A DNA stretch of 64,000 bases from UBA1479 sp048263775 (GTDB lineage: Bacteria; Pseudomonadota; Alphaproteobacteria; Rhodospirillales; Casp-alpha2), in NCBI GenBank assembly GCA_048263775.1, contig JBLXDU010000009.1, positions 62,001-126,000 on the forward strand, in the 5' to 3' direction. The position numbers and the translations under genes were made by a program. Under the pieces are notes generated by a model. It saw only the letters and a list, made by a program, of their open reading frames with translations. It ran no database searches and was not told the origin of the DNA. Each line of letters starts with the position of its first letter. Within the stretch, counting starts at the first letter, position 1. This document shows positions 42,769 through 50,269 of this stretch, piece after piece.

Positions 42769-43647
42769 ATGTCGATCCAACGGTCTACCCGTCGCCGGGA
42801 CCTGCCGGCGTTCCGTCACCGGGCACTTGCCGCCGGGGCGGCGATGCTGCTGTTCGCGGGGCTGGCCGCGGCCGTCATGCCGGGGGCCAAAGCGGCAGGG
42901 GCGACGGAGCCGAAACTGACCAGCCACCGGGCGGCCTACGAGATTACCCTTAATCAAAGCCGCGAAGGCGTCGGGCCGACGGCGGCGCGCGGCCTCATGG
43001 TCTATGAATTCACCGACGCCTGCGAGCGCTGGGTTGCCGAAAGCCGCATTGTGCTTGACGTGGTCTATGGCGAGGAAACGCCGGTGCGCACGGATTGGAA
43101 CTTCACCAGTTGGGAATCAAAAGACGGTCGTGACTACGGCTTCAGCATGACCCACAAGCGTAATGGGCGACAGGAAGAAGACCTTAAGGGGACAGCGCGG
43201 CTTGATCCCGGCAAAGGCGGCGAAGCGGCCTTCGCCGGCAATGTGGCCAAGCAAATTCCCCTGCCCAAGGGCACGCTATTTCCCACAGCCCACCTGCTGG
43301 CCAGCCTGAAGGCGGCGCTTGCCGGCCAAAAGGTCTTTTCCCGCCCGATGTTCGACGGCGGCAGCCTGGACAACCCCTATGACACCAATGTCTATATCGT
43401 CACCGCGAAGGACCGCAGCGACAAGACGCGCGCACTTTTGAAAAAGGCCGGATTCACGCCCGAACTGCCCGTGTGGCGCCACCAATCGGCGTTCTTTTCC
43501 ATGACATCCGGGGAAAGCACACCCGTGTTCGAACTTGAAGTCGATTACCGTGCCGACGGGGTCGCCGAACGGATTATCCAGTCCTTCGGTGATTTCGCTA
43601 TCCGCATGACGCCGGTCAAGATGGAACGGATCAAGGGCGGCTGCTGA
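42769..43647 (+). CDS. eipB: EipB/DUF1849 family periplasmic envelope-integrity protein
   Basis: 292 residues from ATG 42769. N-terminal signal peptide with hydrophobic core (LAAGAAMLLFAGLAAAVMP) ending at about residue 40, then a beta-rich domain starting EPKLTSHRAAYEITL. In Brucella, EipB is a periplasmic beta-spiral protein needed for envelope stability, with a conserved disulfide between a cysteine in the N-terminal half and one at the C-terminal end. Here C85 (TDACERW) and the final C292 (KGGC) can form the same bond. The last 17 bases overlap the ROK kinase gene on the other strand. Confidence 0.9.
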   Translation: MSIQRSTRRRDLPAFRHRALAAGAAMLLFAGLAAAVMPGAKAAGATEPKLTSHRAAYEITLNQSREGVGPTAARGLMVYEFTDACERWVAESRIVLDVVYGEETPVRTDWNFTSWESKDGRDYGFSMTHKRNGRQEEDLKGTARLDPGKGGEAAFAGNVAKQIPLPKGTLFPTAHLLASLKAALAGQKVFSRPMFDGGSLDNPYDTNVYIVTAKDRSDKTRALLKKAGFTPELPVWRHQSAFFSMTSGESTPVFELEVDYRADGVAERIIQSFGDFAIRMTPVKMERIKGGC

Positions 43648-44548
43648 TTTCTGCCGGCCACAGCCAGGCCGCGCCGCGCACGCCCGAGGCGTCGCCGTGA
43701 CGGGCCGGGACAAGGCGTGTCGTGACCGCGTCGGAAAACACCCATTCCCCCCACAGGCGCGGCACGTTCGCATACAGCCGGCCCAGGTTCGACACCCCAC
43801 CGCCGAGCACGATGACGTCCGGGTCCAGAATGTTGATGACGGTGGCAAGGGCCCGTGCCAGACGGTCTTCATATCGCGCCAGGGTGGCCTCGGCGCCGCC
43901 GTTTCCGGCAGCGGCCTGGGCGGCGATGGCCGGCGCCGCCAAATCCTCACCGGTAGTGGCCAGATGGTCGCGGGCCAGGGCAGGCCCCGACAGAAAGGTT
44001 TCGATGCAGCCGTTCAAGCCGCAGTAGCAGCGGCCCCCCGGGCGTTCGTCGTCCCGTGGCCAGGGCAGGGGGTTGTGGCCCCATTCACCGGTGATGGCGT
44101 TCCGGCCCGTGACCGGTCGGCCGTTCAGGGCGATGCCGCCGCCGACGCCGGTGCCCAGGATCACGCCGAACACCATTTCGGCTCCTTCGGCGGCGCCGTC
44201 GGCGGCTTCGGACACGGCGAAACAGTTGGCGTCATTGGCCAGGCGCACGGGGCGGCCCAAGGCGTCTTGCAGGTCCCGGTCGAAAGGATGGCCGATCAAC
44301 CAGGTCGAATTGGCATTCTTGATCAGGCCGGTGGCCGGAGAGAGGGTTCCGGGGATGCCGACGCCGACATGCGTGATCACCGCACCCGCCGTCGCCTCCA
44401 GGTCATTGACCAGGCCGCGAATGGCCTCAACGGTGGCGCGGTAGTCGCCTTGTGGCGCGGCAATGCGGCGGCGCGCGGCGACCGACCCGGCGTGGTCCAG
44501 CACCAGGCCTTCGATCTTGGTGCCGCCCAGGTCAATTCCGGCGCGCAT
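43631..44548 (-). CDS. ROK family sugar kinase
   Basis: 305 residues, no DNA-binding domain. Phosphate loop GIDLGGTKIEGLVLD at the N-terminus, the ROK zinc site formed by GHNPLPWPRDDERPGGRCYCGLNGC (shortened here: His plus the three Cys of CYCGLNGC), and the active-site Asp in LANDANCFAVSEA. Family members phosphorylate fructose, glucose, N-acetylglucosamine or N-acetylmannosamine; the extended GGRCYCGLNGCIE segment resembles N-acetylglucosamine and fructose kinases. It diverges from the helix-turn-helix gene at 44678. Confidence 0.9.
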   Translation of the reverse strand: MRAGIDLGGTKIEGLVLDHAGSVAARRRIAAPQGDYRATVEAIRGLVNDLEATAGAVITHVGVGIPGTLSPATGLIKNANSTWLIGHPFDRDLQDALGRPVRLANDANCFAVSEAADGAAEGAEMVFGVILGTGVGGGIALNGRPVTGRNAITGEWGHNPLPWPRDDERPGGRCYCGLNGCIETFLSGPALARDHLATTGEDLAAPAIAAQAAAGNGGAEATLARYEDRLARALATVINILDPDVIVLGGGVSNLGRLYANVPRLWGEWVFSDAVTTRLVPARHGDASGVRGAAWLWPAEISSRP

Positions 44549-44639
44549 GGCCGAAGAGAAAATTAATATTCATGGTGTGACCGCCGTCATGTCCAAAACG
44601 AAACGAGGTTAATACTTTTTTACCATTCGGTCCTTAGAA

Positions 44640-44660
44640 CTAAACGGAACGATCGTTTAG
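44640..44660. promoter_or_regulatory. Palindromic operator before the HTH gene
   Basis: CTAAACG (44640-44646), seven bases, then CGTTTAG (44654-44660): perfect arms over 21 bases, ending 17 bases before the start codon and just ahead of the GAGGAA ribosome site. A bound protein would block transcription or ribosome entry. Autoregulation by the downstream HTH protein or control by a TetR-type repressor are both possible. Confidence 0.55.
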
Positions 44661-44677
44661 GGACGAGGAAACTGAAG

Positions 44678-45145
44678 ATGACCATCATCGCCGAAATTAC
44701 GACCGAGAAAAGGGACGTTTATCCGGTGTTTCGTGGACTGACCGAATTGGGCGTAAGCAACGCTGACTTGGCCGAGGCGCTTGAAGCCTCGCCGGCGACC
44801 GTGGCAGCTTGGCGCAGCGGCGAGGCGCGCATGCCGGCCCGTCTGATCGCGTTTCTGACGCTGATCCTCGATTCCTTGGTTGAACGCAAGGGGAGTGAGG
44901 CCGCCATCACCGCCTCGATGTTCCCGGGACTGCCGGAGGCGGGCCAGATCCGCACCGTGCGGGCGCGCGACAACCTTCAGCAGCAGCAGGCCTTCAATTG
45001 CGGCTTTGACCGCGCGCATATGGAATCGGGCCTGCGCTTGTTCCTGAACTGGCGAAATCGTAAGGTGTTCACGGATACACGGTTCGTGGGCGTGGAACGC
45101 GGCCGAGCCGCGGATATCGGGCATTTGGGCGTGGCTGCCACCTGA
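44678..45145 (+). CDS. Hypothetical protein with predicted N-terminal helix-turn-helix
   Basis: 155 residues. Residues 18-48 (GLTELGVSNADLAEALEASP and following TVAAWRSGEARMP) look like a helix-turn-helix of the XRE type. The C-terminal third, with SGLRLFLNWRNRKVFTDTRFVGVE, is a separate conserved-looking block that I do not recognise. It is probably a DNA-binding protein. ATG at 44678 follows GGGACGAGGAAACTGAAG. A perfect palindrome lies directly upstream. An unknown 250-residue gene follows 75 bases later in the same direction. Confidence 0.7.
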   Translation: MTIIAEITTEKRDVYPVFRGLTELGVSNADLAEALEASPATVAAWRSGEARMPARLIAFLTLILDSLVERKGSEAAITASMFPGLPEAGQIRTVRARDNLQQQQAFNCGFDRAHMESGLRLFLNWRNRKVFTDTRFVGVERGRAADIGHLGVAAT

Positions 45146-45220
45146 CGCCGATCAATGCGGTCGGGGGACCGCAGGCGAAAGGGGCCCGCACAGGGTGCCA
45201 TGGGGTAAGACGAGGGAAGT

Positions 45221-45973
45221 ATGAGCGACAAACTGTTCGGATTGACGGAAGAAGGCGTCAAGACCGCGCTGGATATCAAGACCCGCTATAAAAAGCGGGA
45301 ACCGCTGGTTGTGCCCTCCGACGGCGACAAGTTCCTGGCGCCCGAGAATTTTCTGAATTCGACCATCGATCTGGGCGGCCTCGAAGACCCGCTGCCGCTT
45401 GCCCTGGTGTCGGCCCGTGATCCGGAAGCCCCCATGGCCCTGGCCGCCGTGGCACGCCTGTCGCCGCTTGGCCGCAAGACGCGCTTGATTTCCGGCATGT
45501 TTGAGATCGTCGGCGATATCTCCAAGCACGAAGCGGTCAAGAATGCGATTTCGCTGATTACGGAAAGTGCGTTCGATCCCAACGCCATTGCCAAGCTGCG
45601 CCGCGAAACCTCGCGCTTCATCGTGCGCACGCGGGCCGAATACACCACCGCGCTCCGCCAAAACCTGCACAACTTGATGGACGGCAGCGTGTCGCCCCGT
45701 TACTTCGTGCAGGAATTCTTCCAGTTGACCGAAGCCGGCAACATGCGCAACGACATCCGCAAAAAGCTGGTGATCAGCTTGTTGATGTCCGAAACCGTGC
45801 GGCCCAGCGTTAAGTTCCTGATGCTGGAAAACTTCCATGAAATGCCGGCGCCGGTGCAGACGGCGATTATTCAGGCGCTGCTGCGCGCTGATTCCTCGCG
45901 CCATGTCGACCTGATGAAGGAAGAACTGCGCTGGATCGTCGCCCAGGGCGTCGAATACAGCCGCGCCCACTGA
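45221..45973 (+). CDS. Hypothetical conserved-looking helical protein
   Basis: 250 residues, soluble, no signal peptide or membrane segment. I do not recognise the family. From about residue 65 it is predicted nearly all helical, with charged amphipathic segments (SRFIVRTRAEYTTALRQNLH and SVKFLMLENFHEMPAPVQTA) reminiscent of HEAT-like packing. Codon use and GC match the neighbours, so it is likely an old resident gene. It follows the HTH-like gene by 75 bases on the same strand and is convergent with the tetR gene (25-base gap). ATG at 45221 follows ACGAGGGAAGT. Confidence 0.75.
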   Translation: MSDKLFGLTEEGVKTALDIKTRYKKREPLVVPSDGDKFLAPENFLNSTIDLGGLEDPLPLALVSARDPEAPMALAAVARLSPLGRKTRLISGMFEIVGDISKHEAVKNAISLITESAFDPNAIAKLRRETSRFIVRTRAEYTTALRQNLHNLMDGSVSPRYFVQEFFQLTEAGNMRNDIRKKLVISLLMSETVRPSVKFLMLENFHEMPAPVQTAIIQALLRADSSRHVDLMKEELRWIVAQGVEYSRAH

Positions 45974-45998
45974 TCCCTGCCGTCAGGCTGGTCTACGG

Positions 45999-46586
45999 CT
46001 AGACCACTCCGCTTTCACTCATCGCCTTTTCGATCAGGACCGTTGCCGCGGTCTTGGCGACCTCGGCTGCGCGCCCGCGGTTTTGCGAGACCTGGGCCGT
46101 GACCGTCGCCCCTTCGAGCAATATGGACAACTCCTCGGCCAGCGCCCCCGCGTCGGCCACCCCCAGTGCGCGGCACTGCTGTTCGATATAGCTCCGGATC
46201 AGCGATTTGAATTCCTTGCAGATATGGCGGATCGGCGTGTCCGGATCGGAAAACTCGCCGACCGCGTTGATGAATACGCAGCCGTAGAACGAATTGTCCT
46301 CGAACCAGGCGCGGGCAGCGTCGAACACGGCAAGAAGCCGTTCCTTCGGCGTGGTTCCGCGGCTTTCGACCTCGCGCATGAAGTTATTGCGGAACAGGCC
46401 GTCGTATTTGCGAAGGGCTGCCAGGATCAGTTCATCTTTGGACCGGAAGTGGCGGTACAGCGTCTTTTTCGACACCCCCGACACGGCCAGAATCCGGTCG
46501 ATGCCCGTCGCGTGAAAGCCGTGTTTGGCGAACAGGTCGATGGCCGTGTCGATCAGTTGTTCGCGTCTTTGAGAGTCGCTCATCAT
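45999..46586 (-). CDS. TetR/AcrR family transcriptional regulator
   Basis: 195 residues. N-terminal TetR domain with helix-turn-helix FHATGIDRILAVSGVSKKTL and YRHFRSKDELILAAL, and a C-terminal effector domain containing NSFYGCVFINAVGEFSDP, typical of the TetR_C group regulating oxidoreductases. It diverges from the AhpD-like gene; two matched palindromes in the shared region are probably its operators. Starts at 46586 or the adjacent ATG at 46583 are equally good. Confidence 0.92.
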   Translation of the reverse strand: MMSDSQRREQLIDTAIDLFAKHGFHATGIDRILAVSGVSKKTLYRHFRSKDELILAALRKYDGLFRNNFMREVESRGTTPKERLLAVFDAARAWFEDNSFYGCVFINAVGEFSDPDTPIRHICKEFKSLIRSYIEQQCRALGVADAGALAEELSILLEGATVTAQVSQNRGRAAEVAKTAATVLIEKAMSESGVV

Positions 46587-46731
46587 TGCACCATAAGGAT
46601 ACTAAGTTGTCTCCATTTTATATGTAATAAGTGGCGGGCGCAAATCTTCATAAAAATCAGATAGCTGAGAAAATATTTTGAAATACTGGTGTTCACAACG
46701 ATGTGAGTGACCGATTTTTTGATTTGCGAAG

Positions 46732-46749
46732 GGAGACAGATCTGTTACC
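46732..46749. promoter_or_regulatory. TetR operator copy 1
   Basis: GGAGACAGATCTGTTACC: an 18-base palindrome with 7 of 9 pairs and a perfect ACAGATCTGT core. It lies 32 bases (three helix turns) before copy 2. Confidence 0.6.
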
Positions 46750-46763
46750 TAGTGCGTCACCGG

Positions 46764-46781
46764 GGAGACAAATCTGTCTCC
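46764..46781. promoter_or_regulatory. TetR operator copy 2
   Basis: GGAGACAAATCTGTCTCC has perfect seven-base arms around AATC and shares 14 or more positions with copy 1. It sits 35 bases before the AhpD-like start, where binding would block the promoter. A lone TGTCTCC half-site occurs near the tetR start. Confidence 0.65.
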
Positions 46782-46816
46782 CTCCTTTGACCAACAATGC
46801 AAAAGGAGTTACGCAC

Positions 46817-47371
46817 ATGCCCAGAATTCAACCCGTGAATCCCGCCGAAGCCAACGGTGATGCCAAGGTTTTGTTGGACGGGGTCAAGGCCTCGATCGGC
46901 GCGGTGCCCAACATCTTCGCCACCTTCGCCCAGTCGCCGAAGGTCCTCGAAGGTTATCTCGGCCTCAACAAGGCGTTGAGCGGCGGCCTTCTCAACGCCC
47001 GCCTGCGTGAACAGATCGCCCTGGCCATCGCCGGCGCCAATGCCTGTGATTATTGCGCCTCGGCGCACACGGCCATCGGCAAGATGACCGGTGTCGCCCC
47101 GGACGAGTTGACCCGAAATCTTGCTGGTCAGTCCGAGGATGCCCAGGTGCAGGCGGCCCTGACCTTCGTGCGCAAGGCTGTGGCGGCCCGCGGTTTGGTT
47201 GCCGACGCCGATGTTCAGGCCCTGCGTGACGCGGGCTTCGGCGACGGCGAAATCGTCGAGATCGTGGCGCATATCGGCGTCAACCTGCTGACCAACTACT
47301 TCAACCACATCGTCGGAACGGACATCGACTTTCCCGTGGTTCGCGCCAACGCCGACGCGGCGGCAGCGTGA
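46817..47371 (+). CDS. AhpD-like carboxymuconolactone decarboxylase family protein
   Basis: 184 residues. Peroxidase-related members of this family use a C-x2-C-x3-H site; here C77, C80 and H84 (CDYCASAH) fit. They act as alkylhydroperoxidases or disulfide reductases. ATG at 46817 is chosen for the AAAAGGAG upstream; the frame is open further but passes through both operators. A TetR regulator diverges from it and a cytochrome P460 gene follows after a strong hairpin, suggesting a stress or detoxification role. Confidence 0.9.
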   Translation: MPRIQPVNPAEANGDAKVLLDGVKASIGAVPNIFATFAQSPKVLEGYLGLNKALSGGLLNARLREQIALAIAGANACDYCASAHTAIGKMTGVAPDELTRNLAGQSEDAQVQAALTFVRKAVAARGLVADADVQALRDAGFGDGEIVEIVAHIGVNLLTNYFNHIVGTDIDFPVVRANADAAAA

Positions 47372-47377
47372 CCCGGC

Positions 47378-47408
47378 ACGGGGGCGGCACCGCCACCGCC
47401 GCCCCCGT
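47378..47408 (+). terminator. Intrinsic terminator after the AhpD-like gene
   Basis: ACGGGGGCGGC (47378-47388) pairs perfectly with GCCGCCCCCGT (47398-47408), eleven GC-rich pairs with a nine-base loop; a T-rich stretch begins about ten bases later. It lies between the AhpD-like and P460 genes. Confidence 0.6.
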
Positions 47409-47451
47409 CGTCGGCCGTTGGTTTTCAATTTTCGATGGGGAAGTCGCAGAT

Positions 47452-48057
47452 ATGACATCGACAGAATACAGTGGGCGCTGCGTTTTGCGCCTGATCCTGG
47501 TGGCCGCGGCCTCGGCGATGGTTCTGATCCTGGCCATTGCCGTTGATACGGCCTTCGCGCAATCCAACCGTTCCAATTTCGCCGACGGCGCCGTCGCGGC
47601 GGACGGCAGCCTTCGCGTTCCCGAAGGCTTTCGCGCTCGCTACGTCATGCTCGGCGCCTGGGCCGTGGCCGGTGACGCGGACACGGACGGCAAACTTGGC
47701 CTGCACGTCGTCTACGCGCCCGGCGACGCCGTCACGGCCTATCGGCAAACCGGACAGTTCCCGGACGGTACCGTCCTGGTGAAGGAACTGTTCAACGGCA
47801 AAACCGAAGACCTGACCACCGGTCAGGCGACCAGCGCCGCCGACGTTGCCGGATACTTCGTCATGGTCAAGGACAGGAAAGCGCGGTTTTCCGGAAATCC
47901 CCTGTGGGGTGACGGCTGGGGATGGTCGTTCTTCGCCGCCGGCGAGACGGAAAAAGCCCAGACCAAGGATTACGTAACCGATTGCCTGGGCTGTCATGAG
48001 CCGGCCCGCGCCACAGACCTGGTCTACGACTACGCCTATCCGGTTCTCCGGAAATGA
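47452..48057 (+). CDS. Cytochrome P460 family protein
   Basis: 201 residues. An N-terminal hydrophobic segment (LRLILVAAASAMVLILAIAV) ending near AFAQ acts as signal peptide or anchor, so the protein is periplasmic. The single haem site is C178, C181 and H182 (CLGCHEP) near the C-terminus, as in P460 cytochromes, with the typical GWGWSFF segment before it. P460 proteins oxidise hydroxylamine or bind NO; some relatives (cytochrome c'-beta) only bind gas. The Lys or other residue that cross-links the haem in true P460 cannot be confirmed here. ATG at 47452 starts the signal peptide. Confidence 0.87.
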   Translation: MTSTEYSGRCVLRLILVAAASAMVLILAIAVDTAFAQSNRSNFADGAVAADGSLRVPEGFRARYVMLGAWAVAGDADTDGKLGLHVVYAPGDAVTAYRQTGQFPDGTVLVKELFNGKTEDLTTGQATSAADVAGYFVMVKDRKARFSGNPLWGDGWGWSFFAAGETEKAQTKDYVTDCLGCHEPARATDLVYDYAYPVLRK

Positions 48058-48064
48058 TGACACG

Positions 48065-48097
48065 GCATGCCGGGGCGGCGGGGCTGCCTCGGCATGC
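48065..48097 (+). terminator. Hairpin after the P460 gene
   Basis: GCATGCCG (48065-48072) and CGGCATGC (48090-48097) are perfect eight-base arms just after the stop codon. No clear U-tract follows. Confidence 0.45.
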
Positions 48098-48241
48098 TTG
48101 TGGTCATGTGCATACCTATTCGCCCTGAATCCTATACTTTCGGTCAATAGTGTTTGATCGCGTTGTCTGCGATAAAGGACGCGGACAACAACGTCCTCCT
48201 TCAAAAACATCCGCTTAAGGAAGATGAGGAGAACCAAGCCG

Positions 48242-48472
48242 ATGAGACCGCAATTGCTGGTTTACGTATCGCGCAACGACCCGGAATATTTCGTCATCAC
48301 GCCAACTCATTTGGCGCACCAGGCGCATGTCGATTTCTATTGGAGCGCTTCCGACGATCAGCTTTCCCTGGTTCCCCGGGAACGGGCGCGGGAGGTGCTT
48401 GAACGCCTTGGCTGTGAAAATGCCGAGACCGTGGCGATTGATGAATCCGGGCCGTTCTGCCATGCCGCTTAG
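48242..48472 (+). CDS. Small hypothetical protein
   Basis: 76 residues from ATG 48242 (an ATG at 48224 is also in frame, with AAGGAAG before it). Not a recognised family. The sequence MRPQLLVYVSRNDPEYFVIT with HVDFYWSASDDQLSLVPRE looks like a genuine folded alpha/beta protein, with third-base GC preference. A GAGGAG lies ten bases before 48242. The overlapping minus-strand frame has poorer composition. It stands alone between cytochrome P460 and the MBL hydrolase. Confidence 0.5.
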   Translation: MRPQLLVYVSRNDPEYFVITPTHLAHQAHVDFYWSASDDQLSLVPRERAREVLERLGCENAETVAIDESGPFCHAA

Positions 48473-48603
48473 GGCGGGCCTCATCCCCCTCAGCCGTCCT
48501 TAATCCGTTCCCTGACGCCGCGCCGACCCGGCTTGCCCGGGCGCGGCCATGCGTGGTAGCAGTCACATTCCCGCCCTGACGACCATTCGGAGCCCATCCT
48601 TCC

Positions 48604-49650
48604 GTGTCTTTCCAACCCGATTATGCCTTCGACGGTGAACCGCCTCTTGGCGAAACCTGGGAGGTCGCGCCCGGCGTGCGCTGGCTGCGCATGCCCCTGC
48701 CGTTCAAGCTGAACCACATCAACCTGTGGATGCTCGAGGACGGCGACGGCTGGACCCTTGTCGACACCGGTATCAACACCGAGGAAACCCGCACCGCCTG
48801 GGACCGTGTGTTCGAGAACACCCTGGGCGGCAAGCCCGTCACACGCATCATCGTCACCCATTTCCATCCGGACCATGTGGGCCTGGCCGGCTGGTTGGCG
48901 GAGCGCTTCAAGGTGCCGTTGTGGATGCCTTACACGGAATGGGCCACCGGGCGGATGCTCAGCTTCGAAACGGGGCAGACGGCGGGGCCGGTGTCTCACG
49001 CGTTTTACAAGGCCGCCGGCTTCACCGGCGACCGTCTGGATCAGGTCGAACATCGGGTCGGGCGTTACGGCGGTAATATCTCGCCCATTCCGGCGGCCAT
49101 CCGGCGCATCGCCCATGGGGATGAATTCGCCGTCGGGGCCCATTCCTGGCGTGTGATCGAAGGCAATGGCCATTCGCCGGAACATGCCTGTCTGTACTGT
49201 GCGGACCTGGGCGTGTTGATTTCCGGCGACCAGATCCTGCCCAAGATCAGCCCCAACGTCTCCGTCTGGCCGCAGGAGCCGGAGGCCGATCCCCTGGCCC
49301 GGTTCCTGGACAGCCTAAAGCGGTTCCGGGACCTGCCCAAGGACACCTTGGTGCTGCCGTCCCACAACTGGCCGTTCCGGGGACTTCTGGAACGCCTGGA
49401 CGACCTTGCCGCCCATCATGTGGAACGCCTGGACGCCGCCCAGGCCGCCTGTGCGGCGCGGGACGGGGACGGCGGGGCGACGGCGGTCGACGTGTTGGAA
49501 CACCTGTTCAAGCGCGAGATGGACACCCACCAGATGTTCTTCGCCATCGGCGAAAGTCTGGCGCATTTGCATCACCTGATGACGCTTGGGCGGGTGCGCC
49601 GCTCCGTCGACGCCGCCGGGGTCTACCGCTATCAGGCGGCCGCCGTATAG
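48604..49650 (+). CDS. MBL fold metallo-hydrolase
   Basis: 348 residues. Metallo-beta-lactamase fold with metal motif THFHPDHVGLAGWL (H-x-H-x-D-H) near residue 85, an upstream LVDTGIN strand, a further His in the GNGHSPEHACLY segment and the Asp of LISGDQILP. The C-terminal helical extension of about 90 residues, with LEHLFKREMDTHQMFFAIGE, is the pattern of LACTB2-like or winged-helix MBL hydrolases that act on thioesters, lactones or RNA. Start is a GTG at 48604. The last 19 bases overlap the DJ-1 family gene on the other strand. Confidence 0.9.
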   Translation: MSFQPDYAFDGEPPLGETWEVAPGVRWLRMPLPFKLNHINLWMLEDGDGWTLVDTGINTEETRTAWDRVFENTLGGKPVTRIIVTHFHPDHVGLAGWLAERFKVPLWMPYTEWATGRMLSFETGQTAGPVSHAFYKAAGFTGDRLDQVEHRVGRYGGNISPIPAAIRRIAHGDEFAVGAHSWRVIEGNGHSPEHACLYCADLGVLISGDQILPKISPNVSVWPQEPEADPLARFLDSLKRFRDLPKDTLVLPSHNWPFRGLLERLDDLAAHHVERLDAAQAACAARDGDGGATAVDVLEHLFKREMDTHQMFFAIGESLAHLHHLMTLGRVRRSVDAAGVYRYQAAAV

Positions 49651-50231
49651 GGCGGAGCGGGGAAGTATTCGATCCCTTTCTGGACGAAGCGGGCGAATTC
49701 AGGGCTTTTCAACTGGCCCAGCAGCCACAAGGACATGTCCATGCCGGCGGAAATGCCCGCCGAGGTGACGACATTGCCGTCGCGCACGAAGCGCACATCG
49801 TCCATAACCTCGACATTGCCGCCGCCGCGCAACAGGTCGACCGCCGCCCAATAGGTCGTCGCCCGCTTGCCTTGCAACTGGCCCGCCCGGTGCAGCAGCA
49901 GTGCACCCGTGCACACGCTGGTCACCCAGCTGCAGTCCGGCGCAACCTTCTTCAGCCAGTCGATTTCCGGCCCGCCGTTGGCGAAGATCGCCCGCGTGCC
50001 CTGGCCGCCGGGGACCAAGACGATGTCCAGCTTGGGGTGGTCGTCCAGGGTGTAGTCGGTGACGATCCTGAGGCCCTTGGCGCAGGTGATCTCACGGCTG
50101 CCCGAACCGATGGTGCAGACGGCGAGGCCGGAATCTTCCTGCTTGGCGGCCCAGGAGAACACCTCCCAGGGGCCGATGGCGTCCAATTCTTCCATGTCGT
50201 TGAAGGCGAGAATGCCGATTTGCGTGGTCAT
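49632..50231 (-). CDS. DJ-1/PfpI family protein, isonitrile hydratase-like
   Basis: 199 residues, one DJ-1/PfpI domain. D17 in EELDAIGPWEVF and C107-T108 in the nucleophile elbow SVCTGALLL match the positions described for isocyanide hydratase, which converts isocyanides to N-formamides. The family also holds DNA-binding and glyoxalase-like relatives, so the activity is inference. It is downstream of a GlxA-type regulator containing the same domain (38-base gap, same strand), so the two could be one operon derived from duplication. Confidence 0.85.
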   Translation of the reverse strand: MTTQIGILAFNDMEELDAIGPWEVFSWAAKQEDSGLAVCTIGSGSREITCAKGLRIVTDYTLDDHPKLDIVLVPGGQGTRAIFANGGPEIDWLKKVAPDCSWVTSVCTGALLLHRAGQLQGKRATTYWAAVDLLRGGGNVEVMDDVRFVRDGNVVTSAGISAGMDMSLWLLGQLKSPEFARFVQKGIEYFPAPPYTAAA

Positions 50232-50269
50232 GATGGTGTCTCCGGTCAGGGTTGGGTTTCGGGAAAGGT

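Noticed and set aside
48215..48484. An 89-codon minus-strand frame opposite the small gene at 48242
   Set aside because: The plus-strand frame has better composition and a ribosome site; both cannot be supported.
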